Positions 51,662 to 61,100 of a DNA stretch of 64,000 nucleotides are shown in pieces. Positions within the stretch are counted from its first letter, which is position 1. The number at the start of each line of letters is the position of its first letter. Position numbers and translations under genes: made by a program. The DNA comes from Candidatus Leptovillus gracilis (GTDB taxonomy: Bacteria; Chloroflexota; Anaerolineae; Promineifilales; Promineifilaceae): assembly GCA_016716065.1 (NCBI GenBank), contig JADJXA010000001.1, forward strand, positions 434,001 through 498,000. The letters run 5' to 3'. A model generated the notes under the pieces. That model saw only the letters and a program-made list of their open reading frames with translations, was not told the DNA's origin and did no database searches.

Positions 51662-52287
51662 ACGATTCGCCAGCCCGACCCAGCCCGTCATTCCTGGTCA
51701 TGTTGGGACTCACGGCCGTCTTCGTCGGCTATTTATCGGTCTGGCTGCCAGGTCCGGCGGTGGGGCTGCAATTTCTGGGCGTGGAACTGGGCGAATGGGT
51801 GAAGTTTTTGGGCGTGGGCCAAAAGCGCAACCTGTTTTACCTGCCGCCCATCACCCTGGGGCTGATGTTGGCGCTGTGGACGATGAGCTGGCCCAACGGC
51901 CGTTGGCAGACGTGGGCGGCGCGCGGGCTGGCGGTGCTGGTCAGCCTGTTGGCTTTCCCGGCCATCGAAGACGTGTTCGTGTTGGGCGCGGCACGGGAGC
52001 AGTACACCGGGCGCATTTATCTGATTGGTCTGGTGCTGGCGGTGGCTTTGTTCAGCGGATTGGCGGGACCTCTGGCAGCACGACGGCCGTGGCTGCCCTG
52101 GCTGTTGTTGGCCTTCGTCGGCCTGGTAGGCGCCATCGCGCCAACGTGGATGGTTGGACAGGTAGCGCCTTACGTCAGCCAGGTGATTGGGCTGCCGGTG
52201 GGTGTGGGCTGGGGAGTGTGGCTAAATGGGGTGGGGCATGGCTTGGTAACGGCCGTTGCCCTATGGCAGTTGTGGCTCAATCGGTAA
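51658..52287 (+). CDS. Polytopic membrane protein of unknown function
   Basis: A 209-residue hydrophobic protein with about six membrane helices (for example FLVMLGLTAVFVGYLSVWL, then IYLIGLVLAVALFSGLAGPL and VGWGVWLNGVGHGLVTAVAL). The start overlaps the ChlI-like stop (ATGA), so the two are translated together. No family was recognised. Confidence 0.75.
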   Translation: MNDSPARPSPSFLVMLGLTAVFVGYLSVWLPGPAVGLQFLGVELGEWVKFLGVGQKRNLFYLPPITLGLMLALWTMSWPNGRWQTWAARGLAVLVSLLAFPAIEDVFVLGAAREQYTGRIYLIGLVLAVALFSGLAGPLAARRPWLPWLLLAFVGLVGAIAPTWMVGQVAPYVSQVIGLPVGVGWGVWLNGVGHGLVTAVALWQLWLNR

Positions 52288-52308
52288 AAACAGCCAAAGT
52301 GACAAAAA

Positions 52309-52366
52309 CACGGATAGGGAGGAACACGGATGCTCATGCAGTGATCCGTATTCCTCCCTATCCGTG
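52309..52366. terminator. Long hairpin between convergent genes
   Basis: CACGGATAGGGAGGAACACGG and its complement (23 bp with one mismatch) face each other across a 12-base loop between the membrane-protein gene and acpP. It probably acts as a bidirectional terminator, though the T-runs are weak. Confidence 0.65.
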
Positions 52367-52394
52367 ACCAGAACGAGGCTGCTGCGAATGAAGG

Positions 52395-52634
52395 TTATGA
52401 CCGCATTCTTTCATCAATATAGGTAATCGCTTCGCCGACGGTAGTAATTTTCTGCGCTTCTTCGTCAGAAATCTCCCCGTTAAATTCTTCTTCAAAGGCC
52501 ATGATTAGCTCAACCAGGTCCAAAGAATCAGCTTCCAAATCTTCGCGGAAACGGGCCGGGGGAACGACCTGGTCTTCTTCAACGCCCAGCAAATCAACGA
52601 TGATGGCCGTTACGCGCTCTTGTGTGTCACTCAT
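52395..52634 (-). CDS. acpP: Acyl carrier protein
   Basis: A 79-residue acidic protein. The phosphopantetheine attachment Ser37 lies in EADSLDLVELIM, the classic ACP helix II start. It carries acyl chains during fatty acid synthesis. GAGAGAAGG precedes the ATG at 52634. It stands alone, without fab genes. Confidence 0.95.
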   Translation of the reverse strand: MSDTQERVTAIIVDLLGVEEDQVVPPARFREDLEADSLDLVELIMAFEEEFNGEISDEEAQKITTVGEAITYIDERMRS

Positions 52635-52867
52635 TTACCTTCTCTCCTTCATGTTCAGTTTCAAGATGAATGTTGAATTTTAGAGGCAACCGGATGGTTG
52701 TCAAGCGATAATTGTACCAGCGTTTGTGTGATCGCCGTAATAGAGAACACAGTTGGGTGGGGAAAGTTGCGACATACGGCCGTTTCCCCGTTGTATCACT
52801 ACCCCGATTTCGGGTAAGATTTGAGGGAGTGGTACCCAAACGCTCATTCACGGCATACGAGGATAGC

Positions 52868-53161
52868 ATGAATCTCCCACAAACCATCCACCACCTGCGC
52901 CACAACAGTCAGGCCATCCGCCTGCTGATCCAAGACCTGGACGACGACACTGCCCGCCGCAGACCAGACCCCGATTCCTGGTCGGTTCTGGACTGGGAAG
53001 CAGCCCGCGACGCGCCCTGGGGCAAATTTACCGCCGGCGATATGCTGGCCGCCTGGGTAGCCCACGACATCTTACACCTGCGCCAACTGGTAGAACTAAA
53101 ATGGGCCAACACCGTCGTCGAATTACGGCCGTACATCGTCCAATACGCCGGAGAATGGTAA
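52868..53161 (+). CDS. DinB-like protein with internal deletion
   Basis: A 97-residue protein. The beginning (LPQTIHHLRHNSQAIRLLIQ, RRRPDPDSWSVL) and the end (AARDAPWGKFTAGDMLAAWV, AHDILHLRQLVELK) match DinB-superfamily proteins of this phylum. Those are usually about 165-175 residues. Roughly 70 residues of the helical bundle, including the first metal-ligand helix region, are missing between residues 43 and 45, with the frame kept. The His of AHDILHLRQ remains. ATG 52868 follows GAGGA. It is probably non-functional or recently deleted. Confidence 0.65.
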   Translation: MNLPQTIHHLRHNSQAIRLLIQDLDDDTARRRPDPDSWSVLDWEAARDAPWGKFTAGDMLAAWVAHDILHLRQLVELKWANTVVELRPYIVQYAGEW

Positions 53162-53228
53162 CACTTATTCTCCATCACCTTACCCGCCGCCGTGCAATAA
53201 ACATCAGTGCCCACAACCAACCCAATCC

Positions 53229-56200
53229 ATGAACCCACTCGCCACCTTCCTCCCCCTCGACCGGCGCATTGCCCTGGCGGCCGACCGGCTAATGCCCGAC
53301 CGTGTTCAAGGCGCGGCCCTGTTTGCCGACATCTCTGGCTTTACACCGCTAACGGCCGTTCTTGCCCAAGAACTGGGTCCCCACCGCGGCGCCGAAGAAC
53401 TCATCCGCCAGCTCAATCGCGTCTACACCGACCTCATCACCCAGGTACACCACTTTCGTGGCAACGTCATCGGTTTTAGCGGCGACGCCATCACCTGCTG
53501 GTTCGACGACACAGACAGCGGCGACAGCGGCGCGGTAACTCTGGCCCTGGCCTGCGCCCTGGAATTGCAGCAGGTGATGGCCCGACTGGAAGCCATCCAA
53601 ACCCCCGGCGGTGCGCGTATTCCCCTGAAGCTAAAAGTATCCCTGGCGGCCGGACCCGCCCGCCGCTTCCTGGTAGGCGACCCACAGCATTACGTGATGG
53701 AAGCGCTGGCCGGGTCCACCCTGGACCAGATGTCTGCCGCTGAAAAACTGGCCGCCCAGGGCGAAGTTGTGCTGACAGCCGCTGCCCTGGAACACCTGTC
53801 TGCCGCCCCAACCATCACCGCCTGGCGCAAGGATGAAGCCGGCCAGCGTTACGCCGTCGTCAACGGCATGGCGCAGATTGTCACCCCACCACCCCAACCG
53901 CCCATCCCGACCATCGCCGCCACCACCAGCCAGCCGTGGCTGCTGCCCCCCGTATTTGACCGCTTGCAGCAAAATTCCGACGATTTTCTGGCCGACTTGC
54001 GCCCGGCAGTGGTCCTGTTTCTGCGCTTCAGCGGCATAGATTACGATGGCGACGACGACGCCGGCGACAAGCTGGACGCCTTTATCCGCCATACCCAGGC
54101 CATCCTTAACTATTACGAAGGCTTTCTGATTCAGCTAACTATGGGCGACAAAGGCAGCTATCTATACATCACCTTTGGCGCACCCATCGCCCATGAGAAC
54201 GACGCGGCGCGCGCGGCCGACGCGGTGCTGAAACTACGCGATCTGCCATCCCACTTCCCATTCTTGCGGCCGGTACAAATTGGCGTCAGCCTGGGTCTCA
54301 TCCACAGCGGCGCCTGCGGCAGCCCCATTCGGCGCACCTTTGGCGTCATGGGCAAAGAGGTGAACATTGCGGCGCGGCTGATGACCACCGCCCAGCCAGG
54401 GCAAATCCTGGTATCGCCGCAGATGGCCGAGGCCATTCGGACTGCCTATGTGTTGGCCGAGCTGCCCCCGGTGCAGTTGAAGGGAGTGGCGGAGCCAATG
54501 GTTCTCTGGGACCTGCGTCAGCGCCGGGCTGACTCACCGACAATGCTGGCCAAACAAAGCGGCGCGCCCATGGTCGGGCGCGCCGCCGAACAGCAGCAGA
54601 TGGCGCTGGCGCTGGCGCATTTGCGCGACGGCCGTTCCACCACCCTCTTGATTGAAGGACAGGCCGGCATTGGCAAGTCGCGCCTGGCGCAGGAACTCCT
54701 GAGCATGATAGACCACACAACCATACAAGCCCTGGTAGGCAGCGGCGACGCTGTTGAGCAATCCACGCCCTACCATGCCTGGCGGTTTATCTTTCAGCAG
54801 CTTTTCGCGCCAGAACCAAATGGCCTCAGGGCGCAGCGCAGCGCCAATTTACAGCAGCGGGTAACGGCCGTCTTAGACCCAGCCCTCCATGACCTGCTGC
54901 CCCTGCTAGAAGCAGTTCTACCGGTGGACCTACCAGATACCACCCTGACGGCGCAGTTGACCGGCGAAGCCCGCCAGGAAAACACACTGCGGCTGCTGGT
55001 GAACCTATTGGCAGCGGCCGTAGGCCAAAACCACCCGCTGCTCCTGATTGTGGAAGACGCCCACTGGCTGGATTCCGCTTCATGGCGGCTGCTGTGGCGG
55101 GTACAACGGCAGGTGCAGCCGCTGCTGTTGGTTGTCATCACCCGACCCTTTACCGAAGACCAGGATACGTCCATCTTTTACAACGACCTGAGCGAACTGC
55201 CGACCACCCAACGCATCACCCTGGATATGCTGCCCCTGGCGGCCATCAACGACCTGATTTGCCAACGGTTGGGGGTGAAAGAGCTGCCAACGGCCGTTAC
55301 CGACCTGATCCACGCCAAAGCCGAAGGCCATCCTTTCTTCAGCGAAGAGCTGGCCTTTGCCCTGCGCGACGCCAGCCTCATCCAGATTGAAAATGGCACA
55401 TGCTATCTGGCCGCCAACAGACAAAATTTCGACGCCCTCAACTTCCCCAACACCATCCAGGGGGTCATCACCAGCCGCATAGACCGCCTCTCGCCGCCGC
55501 AGCAACTTACCGTCAAGGTCGCCAGCGTCATCGGGCGTATTTTCACCTTCACGCTGCTGCATAACATCTACCCAATTGCCGCCCAAGAAGAGCAGCTGCA
55601 CCAACACCTGGACCAACTGGAACGTCTGGGCATCACACCACTGGAGACGCCACCACCCAATCTGGCCTACATCTTTAAGCATCTGGTGACCCAGGAAGTG
55701 GTCTACAATTTGATGACCTACGCCCAGCGCCAACAACTGCACCAGCGCACCGCCGCCTGGTACGAGCAAACCCAAAGCGGCGACCTGGCCCGCTTTTATC
55801 CGCTGCTGGCTTACCACTGGCGGCTGGCCGGCGCGGACGAAAAGGCAGTGGCTTATTACGAAAAAGCGGGCGAGAACGCCTTCCGCGATTATGCCAATCA
55901 GGAAGCCATTCGCTTTTTTACGCAGGCGCTGGAGCTGAGTGGGGCGGCTCATTCGCCGGTGCAGCACGCCCGCTGGCAGCGCCATCTGGGCGAAGCGGCC
56001 TATCGGCTGACGCTGATGGAAAAGAGCCAGAGCCATTATCTGGCAGCGCTGGAATTATTGGAACGGCCGTTACCGGCCACCCTCTTTCGCCGGCTGCCAG
56101 GCTTGCTGCATGAACTCGTCCGGCAAGTGCGCAGCTACCGTCAATACGGCCGTGCCCCCTTGCCCGTCGCCGACGAGACAGCGCAAAGCGCTTTGCTCGA

Positions 56201-57110
56201 AGCCGCTCGCGCCTACGATGGCGTTTCTGAGATTTATTACAACACCGGCGATTTTCTGACTACGTTTTACTGTGTCATGGCCGCCTTCAATCTGGCCGGG
56301 CAAGCGGGAATCTCGCCGGAGTTGGTGCGCGGTTACGCCAACATGTGCCCCACACTGGGCACAGTCTCGCTGCACAAGCTGGCGAACAGCTACCGGCAGC
56401 GCGCCCTGGCGCTGGCCGCCAGCCTGGACCACCTACCGACCACAGCCTACATTCAGATTCCCTTTTCTTCCTACAGCCTATGGGTGGGGGATTGGGCACG
56501 CGCCGAAGAGGAGATTGAGACAGCGTTGGCAATTTATGCCCGGTTGGGGGATTGGCGGCATTGGTGTGTGGCCGCCTGGCTCTGGCCGCAAGTAGCTCGG
56601 GGCCAGTCGGACCTGGAGCGGGAACAACAATTGTGGGCGGAACTGTACCAGGTGGCCCTGAGCAGCCAGGATGCCCGGCACCAGGTGCGCAGCCGCGGCG
56701 GGCAAATGTTTAGCTTCCTGGCATTGGGGCGTCAGGAAGAGGCTTTTGCCCGCGCCGACGCTGTTGGCGTTTTGCTGGCCGAAAATCCAGAGATGCAGCC
56801 GGTGGAAGAGCGGTTGTGGTACGCCATTCGCGCTGCCCGCGCCTTGCGGCAGGAGCAGTGGGCCGAAGCCCGCGCCCTGGCCCATGAACTGATAGCCGCC
56901 ATCGGCCGCGCCCGCTTTAAGTTTGATCTGCTAGACGTGTTTGCCACCAGCGCCGAAGTTTTCCTGACGCTGTGGGAACGGAGCGAGGCCGACGCCCGCG
57001 AGGCCAGACAGGGCTGCCGGGTGCTGAACCAGTACGCCCGCACCTACCCCTTTGCCCGGCCTCTTGCCCAACAGTTCCAGGCGCGTTACAAGCGGCTGGC
57101 CGGGAGATGA
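53229..57110 (+). CDS. Soluble adenylyl cyclase-like protein (two cyclase domains, NTPase, TPR)
   Basis: A 1293-residue cytosolic protein with the architecture of soluble adenylyl cyclase. C1 (about 25-215) has both metal Asp, D34 (LFADISGF) and D86 (GFSGDAI), 52 apart. C2 (about 250-425) lacks the first metal Asp (LFLRFSG) but has Lys308 (MGDKGSYLYITFG) and the transition-state pair N379/R383 (GKEVNIAARL). The two halves therefore complement each other into one active site. An AAA/STAND-type NTPase follows (EGQAGIGKSRLAQEL Walker A; LLIVEDAHWLDSASW), then about 500 residues of TPR-like helices. The adenine-selecting position before N379 is Gly rather than Thr or Asp. The product is presumably cAMP; ligand control through the NTPase/TPR part is inferred. 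Confidence 0.88.
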   Translation: MNPLATFLPLDRRIALAADRLMPDRVQGAALFADISGFTPLTAVLAQELGPHRGAEELIRQLNRVYTDLITQVHHFRGNVIGFSGDAITCWFDDTDSGDSGAVTLALACALELQQVMARLEAIQTPGGARIPLKLKVSLAAGPARRFLVGDPQHYVMEALAGSTLDQMSAAEKLAAQGEVVLTAAALEHLSAAPTITAWRKDEAGQRYAVVNGMAQIVTPPPQPPIPTIAATTSQPWLLPPVFDRLQQNSDDFLADLRPAVVLFLRFSGIDYDGDDDAGDKLDAFIRHTQAILNYYEGFLIQLTMGDKGSYLYITFGAPIAHENDAARAADAVLKLRDLPSHFPFLRPVQIGVSLGLIHSGACGSPIRRTFGVMGKEVNIAARLMTTAQPGQILVSPQMAEAIRTAYVLAELPPVQLKGVAEPMVLWDLRQRRADSPTMLAKQSGAPMVGRAAEQQQMALALAHLRDGRSTTLLIEGQAGIGKSRLAQELLSMIDHTTIQALVGSGDAVEQSTPYHAWRFIFQQLFAPEPNGLRAQRSANLQQRVTAVLDPALHDLLPLLEAVLPVDLPDTTLTAQLTGEARQENTLRLLVNLLAAAVGQNHPLLLIVEDAHWLDSASWRLLWRVQRQVQPLLLVVITRPFTEDQDTSIFYNDLSELPTTQRITLDMLPLAAINDLICQRLGVKELPTAVTDLIHAKAEGHPFFSEELAFALRDASLIQIENGTCYLAANRQNFDALNFPNTIQGVITSRIDRLSPPQQLTVKVASVIGRIFTFTLLHNIYPIAAQEEQLHQHLDQLERLGITPLETPPPNLAYIFKHLVTQEVVYNLMTYAQRQQLHQRTAAWYEQTQSGDLARFYPLLAYHWRLAGADEKAVAYYEKAGENAFRDYANQEAIRFFTQALELSGAAHSPVQHARWQRHLGEAAYRLTLMEKSQSHYLAALELLERPLPATLFRRLPGLLHELVRQVRSYRQYGRAPLPVADETAQSALLEAARAYDGVSEIYYNTGDFLTTFYCVMAAFNLAGQAGISPELVRGYANMCPTLGTVSLHKLANSYRQRALALAASLDHLPTTAYIQIPFSSYSLWVGDWARAEEEIETALAIYARLGDWRHWCVAAWLWPQVARGQSDLEREQQLWAELYQVALSSQDARHQVRSRGGQMFSFLALGRQEEAFARADAVGVLLAENPEMQPVEERLWYAIRAARALRQEQWAEARALAHELIAAIGRARFKFDLLDVFATSAEVFLTLWERSEADAREARQGCRVLNQYARTYPFARPLAQQFQARYKRLAGR

Positions 57111-57150
57111 CAGCGTTTCCGTTTTCCGTCTACGGCTCACGGTTTACGGT

Positions 57151-57894
57151 TTACGCTCTGCGCCACGGATCAATGCCATCCTGCCGCGATTGGCGGTAAA
57201 CGAGGAGCATGTAGCCCACATCAAATAGAAAGACAATGGCATAGAGGACGTTGACGACAGGGGTCTGGATGCCATCGGCCAGCATAAAGCCATAGGCGGC
57301 GACAGTTCCCAGCCACTTATTAGCGGCGATGTAGAAGGATTGTCCGTCCAGGCTGCCGCGCCGGAGGAGCATCACCACAAACAGCACGGACATGATCAGA
57401 TTGAGGCCGAAGCCGGTGTAATAGCTGCCGCCCTGTATCTTCAGGGGAAGGAAGTCGGGCACATGCCCATCCACGACGACACCCCAGGCATTGCCAATCC
57501 AAAACTCCTGGATGAAGGTGTAGATGATTAAAAAGGCGGCAACCACGCCCCCCAGGACAATCCAGGTAAAATACTTTTTGACGAGGGGGTGGTGGAAGTA
57601 GCGACGGCCGTATTTCAGCACCGTGTATAAAATCACAAAGTCGAACAGCATCCAGATGAAGTTGCGCCCCTGGATGATGGCCGCCGGGCAAGAACTCCAA
57701 CTGGCGGCGCAGCCACTTTCAATTCCCAGACCAAAAATAATCTCCCAGGCCAGGTTGCCACACAAGGCCACAATCGGCATTCCATAAGATTGATCTTTGA
57801 AACCGCGATAAATAATGAGGATGTAGGCGATTAGCCAGAAGACGCCGGATAACAGCGCCGTCGCCAAAAGCCAGAAATGGTTGCTGTCTAACAT
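57151..57894 (-). CDS. Membrane protein resembling Pyr4/PaxB-type terpene cyclases
   Basis: A 247-residue protein with seven predicted membrane helices. ALCGNLAWEIIFG (Glu51) and WMLFDFVILY (Asp85) resemble the acidic motifs of small integral-membrane terpene cyclases of the Pyr4/PaxB/AndB family, and a late helix carries another Asp (FMLADGIQTP). Those enzymes protonate an epoxide or olefin to cyclise meroterpenoids. No terpene genes lie nearby. It may instead be a general bacterial membrane family of unknown function sharing the fold. Confidence 0.5.
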   Translation of the reverse strand: MLDSNHFWLLATALLSGVFWLIAYILIIYRGFKDQSYGMPIVALCGNLAWEIIFGLGIESGCAASWSSCPAAIIQGRNFIWMLFDFVILYTVLKYGRRYFHHPLVKKYFTWIVLGGVVAAFLIIYTFIQEFWIGNAWGVVVDGHVPDFLPLKIQGGSYYTGFGLNLIMSVLFVVMLLRRGSLDGQSFYIAANKWLGTVAAYGFMLADGIQTPVVNVLYAIVFLFDVGYMLLVYRQSRQDGIDPWRRA

Positions 57895-58012
57895 GAATCC
57901 TCCGTAGGCTGTGTTACTCTGGCTTCCCTAATTTGATCCACGATATCAGAGCCGCTAAATTGTGCCTTTGTTTTGCTAAAAACACAACGAGGATTTTGCC
58001 TGTATACCCGGC

Positions 58013-58051
58013 AAAAAACATGGGAGACCGGCTTTTATACCGGTCTCCCAT
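58013..58051 (-). terminator. Intrinsic terminator for the giant secreted-protein gene
   Basis: ATGGGAGACCGG and CCGGTCTCCCAT form a perfect 12-bp stem around an 8-base loop. On the minus strand it is followed by GTTTTTTG (58012-58019), 60 bases after the stop at 58112. Confidence 0.85.
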
Positions 58052-58111
58052 TTGCAGCGAGGGGTGTGCGGCGTGGTGAGGGCAACTACCCTCAACCCGC
58101 AGCAGAAGCGT

Positions 58112-61100
58112 TTACGGCCGTACAGTCACCGGCAGGTACAGTTTGTAGACAGGTATTACCGCCGTCGTCGTCAGTGACAGGGTCTGGCTGATGGCTGGGT
58201 TATGGGCCGAGGTGACGGTAACGGCCGTTACCTTGCTGCTGCCATTCACGGCCGTGCCCGGAACGGCCACCGTCACTGTGGCGGTAAAGGATTGGCCCAC
58301 CGCCAGCAGGCCGGTGTTGGCCGCCGACAGGGTGGCGTTCCAATCACCAGCCGCAGCGATGGCGAAGCTGTCCGGGGCATTGCCCTGGTTGGTGATGACG
58401 ATCTGGTATGTGGCGCTCTGACCAGGGACGGCCGTCTGGCTTATCGTATCGGCCACCACGGCAACGGCCGCCGTTTGCGCCACCACTTCAAACGTCACCG
58501 GCACAAAAAGCACCGGGTTGTGCGCCTGATCGTTGTGTTGCAGGGCCAGCATCATGTGGTGCGCGCCAGGAGCCAGGTCGGCGGCGTCGAAAGTAAGGCT
58601 AAAGGATTGATCGGTATAGCCCAGAATTGTGCCCGTAACCGGCTCCGTGTTTACCCAGGGCACGTCTGTGTACACTGGTGAAGCCAACCAGTCCATGATA
58701 TTCAGAGCAAAATCCCGGTTGTCGGCATAGTTGACAGACCAATCCTCGAATGTGTACGCGGCCACAACCACGATACGCCCTCCGTTTTCTTCCTGGGCTA
58801 CCGCTACCGGTAAGGAACCAGATGGATCATAGAAGAGTACATCGGCATCAGGCGTAAAAGTAAAGGCATACTCTCCATAGCTAATAAAGACGGTGTTGAT
58901 GCCTTCTGTGGTAGGATGTGGCAGGATATTTGTGGTGTCGCCATAGTAATAATAACAACAGGTATAGTCAATCTCGAACAACTGAGCCAGTTGAGAGGTG
59001 TTGGTCGTCCCACCGCCATAAAGGAAAATGGCGCCGCCTTGTTGCAGCCAGTCGGAAATGGCCGTCAGTTCGGCCGGCGACCAGTTTGTATAACCGCAGC
59101 AGGCCACCCACAGCACGTCATGGGGGGCCAACAAGGCCGGAGTGATGGGATTGCTGTAGTTCTCAACAACCACGCCGCCAGCAGCGGTAATGTCCTGGAC
59201 CAACAGCGAGAAGTTAGACAGGCCGCTGCCACCACGAGAAACGTCAAACAGGATGCTTTTACCTTCCAAATCGTCGGCGGCCTCGCCCAACCGGGTGGGG
59301 GGGAGCATCTCGTTCCAGGCAAAGTTGAGTGGCACGGGGCCGGTGTTGGACAGGGTGAAGGAATGGGTGATGGACTGACCGGCAACGGCCGTTACCGTCA
59401 CACTCTCTGGCAGCCCATCCAGGCGCGGCTGCGCCGGGACCAACGCCAGATTTTGCGTCAGCAGCCCACCGGCGGGAATGACAACTGTCACCGTTTCTGT
59501 CACATAGCCAGGGGCAAAAGCGGTCAACGTGTACGTACCGGCGTCGGCCCAGATGTCGAAGGTGGGATCGGCCGTCATCGTGTACACGCCCTGGAGCTGC
59601 ACGGTCGCCGTCAGCGGGCTGCCCGTCCAGGCATCGCTGATGGCCCCAGCGACGTGCCCCATAACGGCCGTCGGCAGCACTTCCATGCTCACCGGCAAAA
59701 CCTGGGTAGGCGTGTAAAGATCATTGGTGCGCACGATGAGATCGGCCGTGTACAGCCCTGGTTGCCGCCCTGTGGCATCCAGCGTCACCGCTGCGTCCAA
59801 CGCATCATAACCGGGGACCGTCCCTGTTACCGGGGTTGTGGTCAGCCAGGGCACATCGCCACCGGACCACTGCACCGCGTTAGCCAGGATGCGGGCCATG
59901 TCGTCGTTGTAGCTGTAATAATCAAACCCAATGACGGCGATGTGCCCGGCGGCTATATCTTTGCCCATGACGGCCGTGCTGTTGGAATTTGGCGCCTTAA
60001 CCACAGGTTCCCCATCATTCACCAGATAAAGAGCCAGCCCATCCAGGCCGATGAAAGTTGGGGGCACGTTTTCAACCAACGGATGCGCGCCGTTGACCAC
60101 TTCTAGCGTGTTGCCACCGGTGCAGTAATCCAGCTGCATATCCACCAAACCGGCGCCCTGCAAAAGCTGGAAAGTCTCATTGCAGTGATCCAGCAGGACA
60201 ATCGTACCCCCTTGGTTAACAAAGGTTTGCAGCGCATTAGCCCATGTTTGCCCCAGGCTAAACAGATAACCGCCACTGGCGCCTTCCTGTTCGGGGATCA
60301 GGAAAACATCGGCCGTTGCCAGCAGCGCCGCCAATATCACCGGGTTTTCGGTATCTGTTTCCGTCAGGTTAAAGGTAGTGAATTGGGCGATGGCGTTGAG
60401 CGAATTGGTATATTCCCAATAATAATCGGTGTAGAGTGTCCAGGCCAGCAGGTTGGTACTCCCTTGCAGCGCGGCAAAAGCCTCGGCGGGGATGGCGGCG
60501 ATGGTGGGCGCGCCGGTATTGTGTTCATCCCCGGCAGGTTTTGCGCTTTGCAGCGCGGCCATCTCGCCTGCGCTGCGGGTGAAGGGGGCCAGCAGCGCCA
60601 GCCCGGAAGTTGTGTCTCGCTCGCCGATGGCGAAGGTCATCACCGCCGGGCCGCCGTTGCTCAAGGTCATCGTCTCGTCGGTGACGCTGCCGACGTATTG
60701 GCTGATGCTGATGCTGGCGGGCGAGAGGCCAAACACCGGCGCGTCTTCCACCAGAGCGACGTTCAGCTCTGTGCTTTGTTGGGCAGTGATGACGACGGGA
60801 TGCTGCTGCGACACATAGCCGTCGTTGGCGACGTGCAGGTCATAGCTGCCGGCTTCCAGCCAGAGCTTGTAATAGCCATTGGCGGCGGCCGTGATGGTGT
60901 AGGGCTGCCCCTGGGCGATGATGGTAGCTGGCAGCGGCGTGCCAAAACGATAGTCAGTGACGTACCCTTCTACCCAGCCCATGCTGGCGGTAGGTTCGAC
61001 TGTCAACGCCACCGGCACAGATTTATAGGCGTTGGTCGGGTCGTTGTTGCGGACGCGGATGGACGCCGGGTAGAGGCCGGGTTGCAGGTTGCTGCTGTCG

